Notes: generated by a model not told the origin, from the letters alone. A stretch of 20,631 bases of DNA from Candidatus Kaiserbacteria bacterium RIFCSPLOWO2_02_FULL_54_13 (GCA_001783465.1 MFMI01000012.1:6076-26706); one strand, 5' to 3'; numbered from the stretch's first letter, positions 1-7,549 are shown. Program-made: numbers and translations.

Positions 1-22
1 GGTTCTGTGAGAAGGAGATCTC

Positions 23-253
23 CTACATCATCCCTGACGCGTTGCAGTGTCGGCAGTCCTTCTTGTGGCTGATGGCCAGGCCTACTGCCGAGAGGCCGAC
101 GAGCAGGTAGACGAGATTCTCAACGCCCGACCATTGGCCGAGGAGGAGATTCACGACATTCCAGTTGCCGCCCATCCAGTTCCCGAGCGCGACGAGACCC
201 CAGTTGAGGCCGCCGATAATCACGAGGACAAACTCTATAGCATGTAATTTCAT
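23..253 (-). CDS. DUF378 family small membrane protein
   Basis: A 76-residue protein with two hydrophobic segments (about residues 5-25 and 42-62) separated by a Gly/Asn/Trp-rich loop. The IGGLNWGL stretch and the later LVGLSA segment match the pattern of the DUF378 family, whose function is unknown. The C-terminus carries two Cys and a His (KDCRHCNA), a possible metal or thiol site that the family does not always have. It is the last recognisable gene of the minus-strand copper/thiol run, 123 bases after the 46-residue peptide gene, so co-transcription is likely but less certain than for the upper genes. No good ribosome-binding site precedes the ATG. Family call fairly sure; role unknown. 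Confidence 0.85.
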   Translation of the reverse strand: MKLHAIEFVLVIIGGLNWGLVALGNWMGGNWNVVNLLLGQWSGVENLVYLLVGLSAVGLAISHKKDCRHCNASGMM

Positions 254-376
254 GCAGGTGGATAATAAGATGAGTAAAGCGGGGGTGGCCTGCTCGGCCA
301 GGATAGTCCGCTCCCATCAGTATGACTCTTTTTCAGACGCTCGGGGCACCCCCTGTGCAAAACGTCCCCGATGCCC
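254..376. other. Intergenic gap with GC-rich stem candidate
   Basis: No gene is visible in these 123 bases. A TCGGGG/CCCCGA pair around 340-372 could form a weak stem with a ~20-base loop, but no U-run follows on either strand, so I do not call it a terminator. Confidence 0.3.
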
Positions 377-517
377 TCATTTCTTTGTAATTTGCTGCCA
401 GAGCCAGATGCCGGCGAGAATAAGGTCAACGAGAATCACGAGCCAGGTGATAATTCCGAACGAGCCCGTGCCTCCCATCATTGAGCCGTATCCTCCCCAT
501 GTGTTAAATCCCATCAT
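377..517 (-). CDS. 46-residue Met/Gly-rich single-span membrane peptide
   Basis: A short reading frame with an extracytoplasmic-type N-terminus rich in Met, Gly and aromatic residues (MMGFNTWGGYGSMMGG), one membrane span (about residues 21-41) and a basic end (QQITKK). Small Met/Gly-rich one-span peptides of this style are common beside copper and other heavy-metal resistance genes, often as the N-terminal half of SHOCT-type proteins; this one has no SHOCT domain. It lies 33 bases after the Cys/His protein gene and in the same direction, inside a run controlled by a CsoR-type promoter. A Met-rich periplasmic face could bind Cu(I), which is inference. The sequence before the ATG (ATAAAAGT) resembles that before the 311-residue gene; neither has a Shine-Dalgarno. 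Confidence 0.7.
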   Translation of the reverse strand: MMGFNTWGGYGSMMGGTGSFGIITWLVILVDLILAGIWLWQQITKK

Positions 518-550
518 ACTTTTATGTTTTTATTCTGTTAATAATTGCGC

Positions 551-1486
551 CTACGCTGAACATCCGCCCCCGTTCCCGCCTTGCGGCGGCTGTACCACTT
601 TAGAAGAGACTCGCGTGTATCCGGACGCGCTTGAATACTCGCGTCCGAGCACCTCTTTCGGCGAGACATTTTCCCACGCGATGCCTTTCTGTCGCATATA
701 GGTCGCGATGGTAAGGTACGTCTCCGGGAACCAATATGAGTTTACCGCAAGTGCCGTGCGATACATATCGTGCTCACCCGCTCCCTGTGCCGCCATGAGC
801 TCCAAGAGGCCGAGCATCGCCATACCGTGATTACAATCTGGGAAGTGCGTTGAATTGCCGCAGCACGGGCGGTAGATATTTCTGGATATGCGGTCTACGA
901 GCGCCTGTTGTCCGCTCGTGAGCGTTATGAGCTGATGCATATTGTAATGGCTCATCGCGGTTGCCTGCCCTGAGCCCGTTGAAGGGCCCTTCGCGAGCGT
1001 CCAGCCGCCCGTTGAGGCGAAGTTGCCCGCCCCCTTGTAGGCCGGATTCATCATTTCGTTTTCGTCCTCAAGAATCGGATTTGAGTTAGCGAGCCCGAGC
1101 GCCCAGAACAGATTCAACAGATACCCGGCGTTCCAATTCGTGATGACGATTTTCCTGTCCGCGTTTTTCTCCAGCATCTTCTGATATTCAGGCGGGAATC
1201 CCCCACGGTCCTTATACAGAGCCGCCATCTTTGCGGGGTCAATCGCACCGACCTCAACCAGCTTCGCACCGAGGTCGCCCCACGTGATAGGTAGCTCAAC
1301 TCCAGAAGACGGCAGGACCGACTCTTGAAGTTGTGCCTGCGTATCCACTTGTGCGGCCGCGCCTGCACTGCGGTCTGGTGAGCCGTACTGCACCGCCAAT
1401 GCGATGAAGGCCCCGGCGGCGATGATACTCAAGGGCGTCGCATACTTTTGAACAATATCTTCCACCATTCTCTTTTTTGCTTCCAT
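551..1486 (-). CDS. Anchored Cys/His-rich extracytoplasmic protein, unknown family
   Basis: I do not recognise a named family. From the ATG at 1486 the protein has 311 residues: a basic N-terminus, one membrane span (about residues 17-36), an Ala/Gln/Ser linker, then a globular, probably extracytoplasmic domain. The striking part is residues 206-221, RPCCGNSTHFPDCNHG, with Cys208, Cys209, His214, Cys218 and His220, followed by a Met-rich helix (MAMLGLLELMAA). A further HYNMH lies upstream and the chain ends in a Gly-rich tail with one Cys (GGNGGGCSA). This looks like a metal or thiol site. An upstream in-frame ATG at 1510 overlaps the previous gene; the ATG at 1486 lies 14 bases after that gene's stop and gives a cleaner N-terminus. 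Position in the CsoR-controlled operon next to CcdA and CPIC proteins suggests a periplasmic redox or copper-handling partner (inference). Confidence 0.8.
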   Translation of the reverse strand: MEAKKRMVEDIVQKYATPLSIIAAGAFIALAVQYGSPDRSAGAAAQVDTQAQLQESVLPSSGVELPITWGDLGAKLVEVGAIDPAKMAALYKDRGGFPPEYQKMLEKNADRKIVITNWNAGYLLNLFWALGLANSNPILEDENEMMNPAYKGAGNFASTGGWTLAKGPSTGSGQATAMSHYNMHQLITLTSGQQALVDRISRNIYRPCCGNSTHFPDCNHGMAMLGLLELMAAQGAGEHDMYRTALAVNSYWFPETYLTIATYMRQKGIAWENVSPKEVLGREYSSASGYTRVSSKVVQPPQGGNGGGCSA

Positions 1487-1500
1487 ACTTTTAATGTTAG

Positions 1501-1947
1501 TTAGCAACAATCTCTCATCTTCTTCTCAATATCTCCCGCCATTCCTTCGCGCAAGCCCGGCGTACTGCCGAGAAACAAGGGCGCGAGCGACATCGCGAGT
1601 AAGAAGACTATCGCGGCGAGAAGCACCGTCCACAATTGTTCAAGAACGGCGTATGCGGCGATGAATCCGGCGGGGATGAAGAGCACTTTCCAGAGCATGC
1701 GCATGCCCTCCGACGCGCGGCTGAACGTCTTTTCAATCTGATACGTCACGCCGACCACTGACCCCCCCATGAGAATAGCGGGGATGAGGAGCGGGATATC
1801 GTAGCCGGCGTAATACGCGGCGAGAAGCCATACCCAGGTCAAGAATCCACCGGCGCATATCGGGCACACGGTGAATGGCAGAATCCGATTGATGAGCCAC
1901 GTGACGCCGGCTATGCCGAGGATTGAGATGACAGTGATGATAATCAT
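1501..1947 (-). CDS. CPIC-motif multi-span membrane protein, unknown family
   Basis: A 148-residue hydrophobic protein with four or so spans. Near the end of the first span it has a CxxC motif, VCPICAGG (Cys28, Cys31), and it ends in Arg-Asp-Cys-Cys (Cys147, Cys148). A CxxC at a membrane boundary plus a terminal Cys pair suggests thiol exchange, in the style of DsbB/VKOR-type proteins, but I see no VKOR or DsbB signature and do not assign one. The start was set at the ATG at 1947, five bases after the CcdA-like gene stops; the longer frame runs back into that gene and has an implausible Arg-rich start. Tight spacing to the CcdA-like gene suggests the two act together (inference). Confidence 0.78.
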   Translation of the reverse strand: MIIITVISILGIAGVTWLINRILPFTVCPICAGGFLTWVWLLAAYYAGYDIPLLIPAILMGGSVVGVTYQIEKTFSRASEGMRMLWKVLFIPAGFIAAYAVLEQLWTVLLAAIVFLLAMSLAPLFLGSTPGLREGMAGDIEKKMRDCC

Positions 1948-1952
1948 ATGTT

Positions 1953-2732
1953 TCAGACGACGAGAATAAGCGCGCCGATAATAATCATCGCGATGCCTGC
2001 GACAAGGCGCACGCGCGCAAGATGCGTGAGCTTCCATTCCTGCATCTTCTCCACCATTGTTTTATCAGCCGCGACCCACAAGACAAGCACGAGCGGCACA
2101 ATGAGAATCACGTTGTAGAGGACGAGATACCAGAAGCCTGTCGCGTACGTCACCTGGTCGTGCAAGAGCCCGATGACCATGAGGTACGGTCCTCCCATGC
2201 AGGGGAACTGGCAGATGCCGACCAAGAGCCCGAGCGCGAATACGGCAACGGCGGTCGTCTTTTCCATCAATGCGGCCATCGGCTTGTGCGCCACAGACGG
2301 CATTGTGAGCTTGAACGGCATATTCGGGAAGAACCGATTCAAGAGGTTGACGATGCCGAAGAGAATCAAGAGTGTCGCGCCGAGCTTCCCCATGAAGTGG
2401 GGCGTGTTGAAGAGATGGAGCACCTTGAGAAGGCCGAGTCCAATGAGGAGATACGACGCGAAAATGCCGAATATGTACAGACCGCCTAATTGGAGAATCT
2501 TCTTCCGCGTCATGGAGAGACCGAAGAGAAACGCGATGGTGATGAGGAGAATGGAGAACGAGCAGGGGTGCACGCTATCCAGAAGCGACGAGACAAGAAC
2601 GAGCGGCAGAAGCCACATCCCGCCCTGGCTCATATTCCATATGAGCGAAGAAGTGGCGGGACTGAACTTCAGGACGATAATCCCGAGAATGAACGCGCCG
2701 ACGACGCTTGTGATGATAATGAGTCGTTTCAT
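1953..2732 (-). CDS. CcdA/DsbD-type transmembrane thiol electron carrier
   Basis: A 259-residue polytopic protein of the DsbD transmembrane/CcdA group, which carries reducing equivalents from cytoplasmic thioredoxin to extracytoplasmic thiols. The expected paired cysteines are there: Cys57 in HPCSFS in one half and Cys178 in FPCMGGPY in the other, with an extra Cys174 (ICQFPC). Six to seven hydrophobic segments are visible and there is no fused thioredoxin domain, as in CcdA rather than full DsbD. It starts two bases after the DUF1573 gene stops and is followed within five bases by the CPIC protein gene. Likely acceptors are the Cys-bearing products of the same operon (inference). Family call strong; partner assignment open. 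Confidence 0.88.
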   Translation of the reverse strand: MKRLIIITSVVGAFILGIIVLKFSPATSSLIWNMSQGGMWLLPLVLVSSLLDSVHPCSFSILLITIAFLFGLSMTRKKILQLGGLYIFGIFASYLLIGLGLLKVLHLFNTPHFMGKLGATLLILFGIVNLLNRFFPNMPFKLTMPSVAHKPMAALMEKTTAVAVFALGLLVGICQFPCMGGPYLMVIGLLHDQVTYATGFWYLVLYNVILIVPLVLVLWVAADKTMVEKMQEWKLTHLARVRLVAGIAMIIIGALILVV

Positions 2733-2734
2733 GA

Positions 2735-3250
2735 CTAGGGAGTGACGAGCGCCTTAATCTCCAGTTGGACGGTGCCTCCCGAGGCGGAGGTCAAGGTGAC
2801 GAATCGGTCAATCTGGCCGATGCCGGCGGGACCGTGGGCGTTCGGGTCATAGACAACGCGAATGATGCGGCTCTCGCCCGATGCGATACGCTCGTTGGCC
2901 GGCGGAATATACCCCATACCCTCCATGCCGAAAGGGCCCTTCGCATTTCCGTTTTGTTGGACGATAAATGCTGTCGTACACATGCAGGAGGTAAGAATCG
3001 TGCGCACCGTGATATCTTTGTCGGTCGGGTTCGTCACAGTGAATTCCTTCATCACGTTTCCGTTCTTCATTGAGATGGTCCCGAAGTCGTAGGAGGTCTC
3101 CGACGCGGTGAGGCCGCTCGCTGAAGCGGTCGTTGCAGTAACTCCTTGAACAGATGCCGTGGTCCCCTGTTCCCCGCTATACCCCAAGACGAAGAGGCCG
3201 ACGACAACGAGCACAACACTGAATACAATGATACCGGTTTTTGATTCCAT
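2735..3250 (-). CDS. DUF1573 domain protein, membrane-anchored
   Basis: A 171-residue protein: an N-terminal membrane anchor (about residues 6-24), a Thr/Ser/Ala linker, then a beta-sandwich of the DUF1573 type (residues ~52-170). The family hallmark near TSCGCT appears here as TSCMCTTA with Cys89 and Cys91, after the usual DFG...G.V...F.V.N opening. DUF1573 proteins resemble immunoglobulin-like/ASH folds and often sit beside DsbD, CcdA or copper genes; their exact job is not settled. The CXC pair facing outside could bind Cu(I) or be kept reduced by the adjacent CcdA-like carrier (inference). Its stop lies two bases before the CcdA-like start. Confidence 0.88.
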   Translation of the reverse strand: MESKTGIIVFSVVLVVVGLFVLGYSGEQGTTASVQGVTATTASASGLTASETSYDFGTISMKNGNVMKEFTVTNPTDKDITVRTILTSCMCTTAFIVQQNGNAKGPFGMEGMGYIPPANERIASGESRIIRVVYDPNAHGPAGIGQIDRFVTLTSASGGTVQLEIKALVTP

Positions 3251-3294
3251 GATACATGAGGATTTAATCGCACAATGCTTGTAATGCTCCCGTA

Positions 3295-3714
3295 TCAGTA
3301 GGATGGTGAATGTTCAAATAGAGAAAGCCAGCGTCGTACTTTTCTATCGTATGACGTAAACGGCGTCGGACTGCGCGGAACGAAAGGAGGGATGTCGTAT
3401 GCGGGCGGATGAAATAAAAAGGAGGGGAAGATGGCGATGGAGACGGCGAGAAGCAGGATGATAATGAGAGTCTCAATGGCGAAATTCACCGGCGCACTGA
3501 TGAACGATTGGTACGCAAAGAGGTGGTGGATTGCCCCCGGCAGAGCGCTCGGCGGGCACAGCGACGCCCCCATGGCGGAGAACGGGCAGTCGCCCCGCAT
3601 GCTCCCGTCCGGCCCATACGTCATACTGGTGAAGCTGAAGAACGCTATCGCCAGAAATGACGCGAGGATGGCGAACACGGAGATTTTTTTGAGCATTAAC
3701 GGCATATCGTGCAT
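3295..3714 (-). CDS. Two-span membrane protein with Cys/Met/His loop, unknown
   Basis: No family recognised. Up to 139 residues with two membrane spans (about 11-30 and 76-98). The loop between them contains two Cys (DCPFSAMGASLCPP; Cys43, Cys53), several Met and a His pair (His63, His64), followed by a basic Pro-rich tail. Such a loop outside the membrane would suit Cu(I) binding or disulfide exchange, in keeping with its position directly after the copper ATPase gene. The longest start overlaps the ATPase stop codon as TAATG. A second ATG at 3705 would be the leaderless start if the extended -10 at 3713-3721 is used. Either start leaves both spans intact. Confidence 0.72.
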   Translation of the reverse strand: MHDMPLMLKKISVFAILASFLAIAFFSFTSMTYGPDGSMRGDCPFSAMGASLCPPSALPGAIHHLFAYQSFISAPVNFAIETLIIILLLAVSIAIFPSFLFHPPAYDIPPFVPRSPTPFTSYDRKVRRWLSLFEHSPSY

Positions 3715-3721
3715 TATAGCA
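3713..3721 (-). promoter_or_regulatory. Possible internal extended -10 at end of copA
   Basis: On the minus strand the last codons of copA contain TGCTATAAT, a perfect extended -10 motif. A transcript would start about 3706, at the ATG at 3705 of the next gene. No good -35 is visible. It could let the downstream thiol genes be expressed without copper induction. Confidence 0.35.
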
Positions 3722-6032
3722 TTTTCGCTTTCAGACGGAGCGAGTTGCCGACAACCGATACGCTGGAGAACGCCATTGCGGCACCGGCGAAGATTGGGTT
3801 CAAGAGGACACCGAAAAACGGGTAGAGGGCTCCGGCGGCAACGGGGATAAACGCAATGTTGTAGAAGAACGCCCAGAAAAGATTTTGTTTGATTACTACC
3901 ATGGTGCGCTTTGAAAGCGCGATTATCTCCGGAATGAGCCTCAAATCTCCACGCATAAGCGTGACGTTGGCTGATTCCATGGCAATATCCGTGCCTTCGC
4001 CCATGGCGATGCCGATATGCGCCTGGGTAAGCGCGGGAGCGTCGTTGATACCGTCGCCGACCATTGCTACAATCTTCCCCTGTTCTTGAAGTTCCCTTAC
4101 TTTCTCCGATTTTTTATCGGGTAGCACTTCGCTCATGACATTGTCTATGCCGGACTGCTTTGCGATAGCTCGGGCGGTTCGGTCATTGTCTCCCGTGAGC
4201 ATCCAGACCTCTATGTCGCGTGCCTTGAGGGCGCGCACCACTTCAATTGACTCCTCCTTTAACACATCAGCGATGGCGAGCGCCCCCTTAACCTCTTTTC
4301 CTACGATGAGGACCATCACGGTCTTGCCTTCATTCTCAAGCTCTCTGATGTCGTCTTCGTAGGCAGATATATCAAGTCCGATATCAGCGACCAATGCGCG
4401 ATTACCCACATACGCTTCTACACGGGACGCCGAGTCGATTCGCAAAATGCCCCGTAGACCTTTCCCCGGGATGGCTTTGAACTCTTCAAGCGCATATGGC
4501 TCAATACTCTCTTTCTTCGCTTCATCCGCAATCGCTTTATCAAGCGGATGCGATGATTTCTGGTCTATGCTCGCGGCATATTGCAGAACCGCTTGCGCGA
4601 GCGGATGTTCCGAACGCTGTTCTAGCGAAACGGCGAAATTGAGGACCTCATTCCGATTTCCATTGCCGAACGCGACAATGTCGGTGAGTTGGGGTTTCCC
4701 TCGAGTGAGGGTGCCCGTTTTATCCAGAATGACGGCGTTTATTTTATTAGCAATTTCAAGCGAGGCGGCGTCTTTAACCAAGATGCCCTTACCGGCGGCA
4801 TTACCCGAGGCGACCATGATGGCCATCGGGGTCGCAAGACCGAGTGCGCAGGGGCACGCGATTATGAGGACGGCGACGAAATTGACGAGAGCGAACGTGA
4901 AGGAAGGAATCGGTCCGAAAAAGAACCAGACGACAAAAGTTATGATGGCTATGACGAAAACCGCAGGAACAAAATAGGAAGAGACGACATCCGCCAAACG
5001 CTGTATCGGCGCCTTGGAGCCCTGGGCGTCTTCCACCATTTTGATGATGTGCGAAAGCACGGTGTCTTTCCCGATCTTCGTTGCTTTGAATGTGAATGCG
5101 CCGAATTTGTTTATGGTACTGCCGATAACTGCACCGCCGACTTTTTTATGCACCGGCATTGATTCGCCGGTAATCATTGACTCGTCAATTTCTGATTCTC
5201 CTTCTAATATCTTTCCGTCAACGGGAATCTTTTCTCCCGGACGGACGACTATTGCATCTCCGACTTGTACATCTCTCACGGGCACCTCAATCTCTTTCCC
5301 ATCTCGCAAAATATTCGCGGTTTGGGGCTGTAAGCCGATAAGTTTTTTAATCGCTTCCGAAGCTCTCCCTTTCATAAGGACTTCAAAATATTTCCCCAGA
5401 AGGATTAAAACGATGATAATCGCCGATGTGTCAAAATAAATCGCCGGCGCGAGCCTCCCTTGCATGAAATACAGAGGGAACATCGTAACTGCCGCACTAT
5501 AGAAATACGCCGCCAGCGTTCCAACGGCTACCAGCGTGTTCATATCGGCAGTACGATATCGTATGAGCAGTTTGAGTCCGCTATAAAATTGAGAACCGAC
5601 CCAGAATTGCACGGGAGTCGTGAGCACAAGAAGCATCCACCTATCGGCCAAGATTGCTGGCATAAAAGAAAACCACTCCGGGAAACTGCCAAAGAATATG
5701 AAGGACGCGAGAATGCCGCCGATGATGAGTTTGAGCTTCATCTTCATTATTTCGTCCTCCCGTTCCATATTCATATGATTGTGTTGTGGAGAACTCATAT
5801 CCATATCCGACTTCTTTTCCGAACTAATTTCCAGCCGGTAGCCGACAGACCGAACTCTCTCTGCAAGAGAAGATTCGGAAATGATATGCGGGTCAAACTC
5901 AATACGCGCCGATTCTGTCGCGATATTGACCGTAGCGGAATGGACGCCGGCCGTCTTTGAGAGCGCTTTCTCAATCACGGCAACACAGCTTGCGCAATGC
6001 ATTCCTTGTACAGGATACGTTTTATTTTCCAT
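3714..6032 (-). CDS. copA: Copper-exporting P1B-type ATPase
   Basis: A 772-residue heavy-metal pump that moves Cu(I) out of the cytoplasm using ATP. In order: one HMA domain with GMHCASC (residues 10-16); a Met/His-rich linker ([14 protein letters not shown]); membrane spans with the CPC transport motif (Cys393, Cys395); the TGE actuator loop; the phosphorylation site DKTGTLT (Asp437); the nucleotide-binding domain; and GDGINDAP (659-666). CPC plus a CsoR regulator next door supports copper rather than zinc or cadmium. The gene starts one base after csoR stops. Oddity: the segment holding the conserved His-Pro dipeptide is present twice in tandem (residues 463-500), giving His476-Pro477 and His495-Pro496. 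Length is normal for a one-HMA CopA plus this insertion. Confidence 0.95.
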   Translation of the reverse strand: MENKTYPVQGMHCASCVAVIEKALSKTAGVHSATVNIATESARIEFDPHIISESSLAERVRSVGYRLEISSEKKSDMDMSSPQHNHMNMEREDEIMKMKLKLIIGGILASFIFFGSFPEWFSFMPAILADRWMLLVLTTPVQFWVGSQFYSGLKLLIRYRTADMNTLVAVGTLAAYFYSAAVTMFPLYFMQGRLAPAIYFDTSAIIIVLILLGKYFEVLMKGRASEAIKKLIGLQPQTANILRDGKEIEVPVRDVQVGDAIVVRPGEKIPVDGKILEGESEIDESMITGESMPVHKKVGGAVIGSTINKFGAFTFKATKIGKDTVLSHIIKMVEDAQGSKAPIQRLADVVSSYFVPAVFVIAIITFVVWFFFGPIPSFTFALVNFVAVLIIACPCALGLATPMAIMVASGNAAGKGILVKDAASLEIANKINAVILDKTGTLTRGKPQLTDIVAFGNGNRNEVLNFAVSLEQRSEHPLAQAVLQYAASIDQKSSHPLDKAIADEAKKESIEPYALEEFKAIPGKGLRGILRIDSASRVEAYVGNRALVADIGLDISAYEDDIRELENEGKTVMVLIVGKEVKGALAIADVLKEESIEVVRALKARDIEVWMLTGDNDRTARAIAKQSGIDNVMSEVLPDKKSEKVRELQEQGKIVAMVGDGINDAPALTQAHIGIAMGEGTDIAMESANVTLMRGDLRLIPEIIALSKRTMVVIKQNLFWAFFYNIAFIPVAAGALYPFFGVLLNPIFAGAAMAFSSVSVVGNSLRLKAKML
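4533..4646 (-). repeat. Tandem duplication of 19-codon HP-motif segment in copA
   Basis: Two adjacent 57-base units, 4590-4646 (residues 463-481) and 4533-4589 (residues 482-500). They encode [19 protein letters not shown] and [19 protein letters not shown]: 10 of 19 residues identical and most others conservative. I count 33 of 57 identical bases, so the duplication is old. Both units keep Ser-x-His-Pro-Leu. Confidence 0.8.
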
Positions 6033-6033
6033 A

Positions 6034-6309
6034 TTATTTCCGCTTCAGCTTATACACCGCGAGCACTTCGCCCACGGCCTTCCCCGCCTGGCCAGAGGTC
6101 ATCTGCCGGTGCACGCACCCCTTCAAATGGCTCTCGAGCAGAAGGTCCTCCACAGTAGAGAGCGCCTGCCTCGCCGCCGAGGTCTGCGTGATGACGTCTA
6201 TGCAGTACGCGCCCTTTGTGACCATCTCCTGGAGCCCGCGCATCTGGCCCTCAATAATCTTCAATCGCTTCACTACCTTCCCCTTCCCCGCATCGTGTAC
6301 GTATCTCAT
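6034..6309 (-). CDS. csoR: CsoR-family Cu(I)-sensing repressor
   Basis: A 91-residue helical DUF156/CsoR protein that represses copper-export genes and leaves DNA when it binds Cu(I). The C-H-C ligand set is complete: Cys36 (AYCIDV), His61 and Cys65 (ESHLKGC). With this start the three positions carry the same numbers as in the Mycobacterium tuberculosis protein. The core [13 protein letters not shown] is typical. A longer frame begins at 6345, but it would read through the operator and promoter; the ATG at 6309 is one base from the predicted transcription start. It is the first gene of the copper/thiol operon and probably autoregulated. Repressing metal inferred from the ligand set and the adjacent copA; nickel or formaldehyde sensors of the family have different residues. 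Confidence 0.93.
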   Translation of the reverse strand: MRYVHDAGKGKVVKRLKIIEGQMRGLQEMVTKGAYCIDVITQTSAARQALSTVEDLLLESHLKGCVHRQMTSGQAGKAVGEVLAVYKLKRK

Positions 6310-6316
6310 GTCCCTC

Positions 6317-6345
6317 ACTATATACCCCCCAGGGGTATTGTGCAA
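6317..6345 (-). promoter_or_regulatory. csoR-copA operon promoter
   Basis: On the minus strand TTGCAC (6340-6345), a 17-base spacer and TATAGT (6317-6322) form a near-consensus sigma-70-type promoter. Transcription would start at about 6310, immediately before the csoR ATG at 6309, so the message should be leaderless. The -35 directly abuts the palindromic element at 6346-6376. Confidence 0.8.
6322..6338. promoter_or_regulatory. CsoR operator
   Basis: A perfect inverted repeat, ATACCCC-CCA-GGGGTAT. This matches the known CsoR operator style, an AT-flanked C-tract facing a G-tract. It fills the spacer between -35 and -10, so bound repressor would block RNA polymerase. Confidence 0.85.
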
Positions 6346-6376
6346 GCCCCGTTAGAAATCTGATTTCTAACGGGGC
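6346..6376. repeat. Palindromic element, copy 1
   Basis: A perfect 15-1-15 palindrome whose arm is GCCCCGTTAGAAATC. The same element occurs at 16581-16611 and a variant at 16894-16920. Here it lies between the divergent csoR and phosphatase promoters. On the minus strand it is followed directly by TTGCACA, which serves as the csoR -35; the same TTGCACA follows copy 2. Confidence 0.9.
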
Positions 6377-6413
6377 AAGAGCTCCTGTGGATGAGTATGT
6401 ATAGCGCGTAAAG

Positions 6414-6419
6414 TATACT
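6414..6419 (+). promoter_or_regulatory. -10 box of the phosphatase gene
   Basis: TATACT lies nine bases before the ATG at 6429, which predicts a 5' leader of only a few bases. No convincing -35 is visible at the right distance. Confidence 0.5.
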
Positions 6420-6428
6420 GAACGCACT

Positions 6429-7127
6429 ATGTCGCCCTTACCATTTGGGCTCGCCGCGCTCGCCGTCATCGGCATCGTGCTCTTGATGCGACCGCGGCGC
6501 TTCTACTTCGTCCGCCACGGCGAGACGATTCTGAATGCGCAACATATCCGACAAGGCGAGGAGGGGAGTCTTTCTGAAAACGGCCGGCGACAGGCGGAGC
6601 GGGTCGGCGAAGTGTTACGACCGATGTCTATAGACAGCATCATCTCCAGCACATACCCGCGCGCGAGAGAAACTGCGGAAATTCTTAAAAAATATCTGAA
6701 GGTCCACATATTCTATTCTCCGCTCTTTACGGAACGCAGGAATCCGTCGGCAATCATCGGCAAGTCAACCCGCGACCCGGGAGTAATGCACATCGTCGAC
6801 CAGATGGACCTCGCGTACCATGAAGATACCTACCGCTTCTCCGACGAGGAGAACTTTGCCGACGTGAAGAAACGCGCGCGGAAATGTCTCAATATCCTCG
6901 CGCGCCAGGGCGCGCGCGAGACTGTGGTCGTTACCCACCACCACTTCCTTAAAATTCTTATCGCGTACCTTCTCTACCGCGAACGCCTCCATGCAAAGGA
7001 CTTCGTGAAGCTCTCGTTCTTCAACGTCTCCGACAACGCCGGCATCAGCATCTGCGAATTCCACCCGTGGAAATTTCTCTCACGAACGCGCGGTTGGGAG
7101 GTCGTCTCTTATAACGAACAGCCCTAG
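6429..7127 (+). CDS. Membrane-anchored histidine phosphatase (phosphoglycerate mutase-like)
   Basis: A 232-residue protein of the histidine phosphatase superfamily, which removes phosphate through a phospho-His intermediate. The catalytic RHGET motif (Arg29, His30) follows an N-terminal membrane span (about residues 5-21). The second catalytic His lies in VTHHH (170-172), and SSTYPRARETAE is the expected downstream Arg site. The substrate cannot be told; the anchor argues against glycolytic mutase activity. The gene is divergent from csoR. Its 3' end overlaps the stop of the convergent Doc gene in a shared CTAG, and its last codons (TRGWEVVSYNEQP) are repeated at 7849-7918 and 9012-9071, flanking two cargo modules. 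Confidence 0.88.
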   Translation: MSPLPFGLAALAVIGIVLLMRPRRFYFVRHGETILNAQHIRQGEEGSLSENGRRQAERVGEVLRPMSIDSIISSTYPRARETAEILKKYLKVHIFYSPLFTERRNPSAIIGKSTRDPGVMHIVDQMDLAYHEDTYRFSDEENFADVKKRARKCLNILARQGARETVVVTHHHFLKILIAYLLYRERLHAKDFVKLSFFNVSDNAGISICEFHPWKFLSRTRGWEVVSYNEQP

Positions 7128-7549
7128 TGCAAATTGACCAAATATTTTTTTATAACGGCCTGGATTTGCGATGTTATTTCATCGCGAGATTCTGGCCTGC
7201 TCCTCGCTATGCCTTTTGCAAAGTTATAGAGCTCTATATTATTCATTCGTAGCCATTTCTCATTCTTGTAAAGAAAATAAAGTAGGCTCATCACCGCAAT
7301 TCTTTTATTGCCGTTCTGAAATGGGTGGTTCTTGATGAGCAGATAAAACAAAATACTGCCTTTCTCAATAAGACCCCTGTATAAATGTTTCCTGTTGAAT
7401 TGGCCAAACGGCGTAGCCAAACAACTCTCTAGGATATTAGGAAAACGCGTCCCAAAATCGGGTATTGGTTCGTTCCAGGTCATCAGCCTCCGGGCAAACG
7501 TGAACGCCGCGTATTCAACTTCTGCAACGGTAATCTTCTTCGTTCTCAT
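7124..7549 (-). CDS. Doc/Fic-family toxin
   Basis: A 141-residue Fic-fold protein of the death-on-curing (Doc) size class. The active-site loop is HPFQNGNKR (His75 to Arg83). Relatives modify target proteins with nucleotide-derived groups: AMP for Fic, phosphate on EF-Tu for P1 Doc. Where most Fic loops have Asp or Glu to hold the metal, this one has Asn79, so activity may differ or be weak. It overlaps the upstream HTH gene by four bases (ATGA), typical of a toxin-antitoxin pair. Base composition is clearly lower in GC than the neighbours (91 of 240 bases in four lines I counted, about 38%, against about 58% in a line of the phosphatase gene), which suggests acquisition from elsewhere. It converges on the phosphatase and shares its stop. 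Confidence 0.85.
   Translation of the reverse strand: MRTKKITVAEVEYAAFTFARRLMTWNEPIPDFGTRFPNILESCLATPFGQFNRKHLYRGLIEKGSILFYLLIKNHPFQNGNKRIAVMSLLYFLYKNEKWLRMNNIELYNFAKGIARSRPESRDEITSQIQAVIKKYLVNLH

Noticed and set aside
330..376. Terminator after the 46-residue gene
   Set aside because: GC stem with a large loop and no U-run; not convincing.
5460..5960. Plus-strand frames opposite copA
   Set aside because: Antisense to clear copA domains; compositions rich in Arg/His/Glu show no family features.
6310..6345. Longer csoR start at 6345
   Set aside because: It would encode the operator and promoter as protein, and the family does not have such an extension; the 6309 start gives the usual ligand positions.
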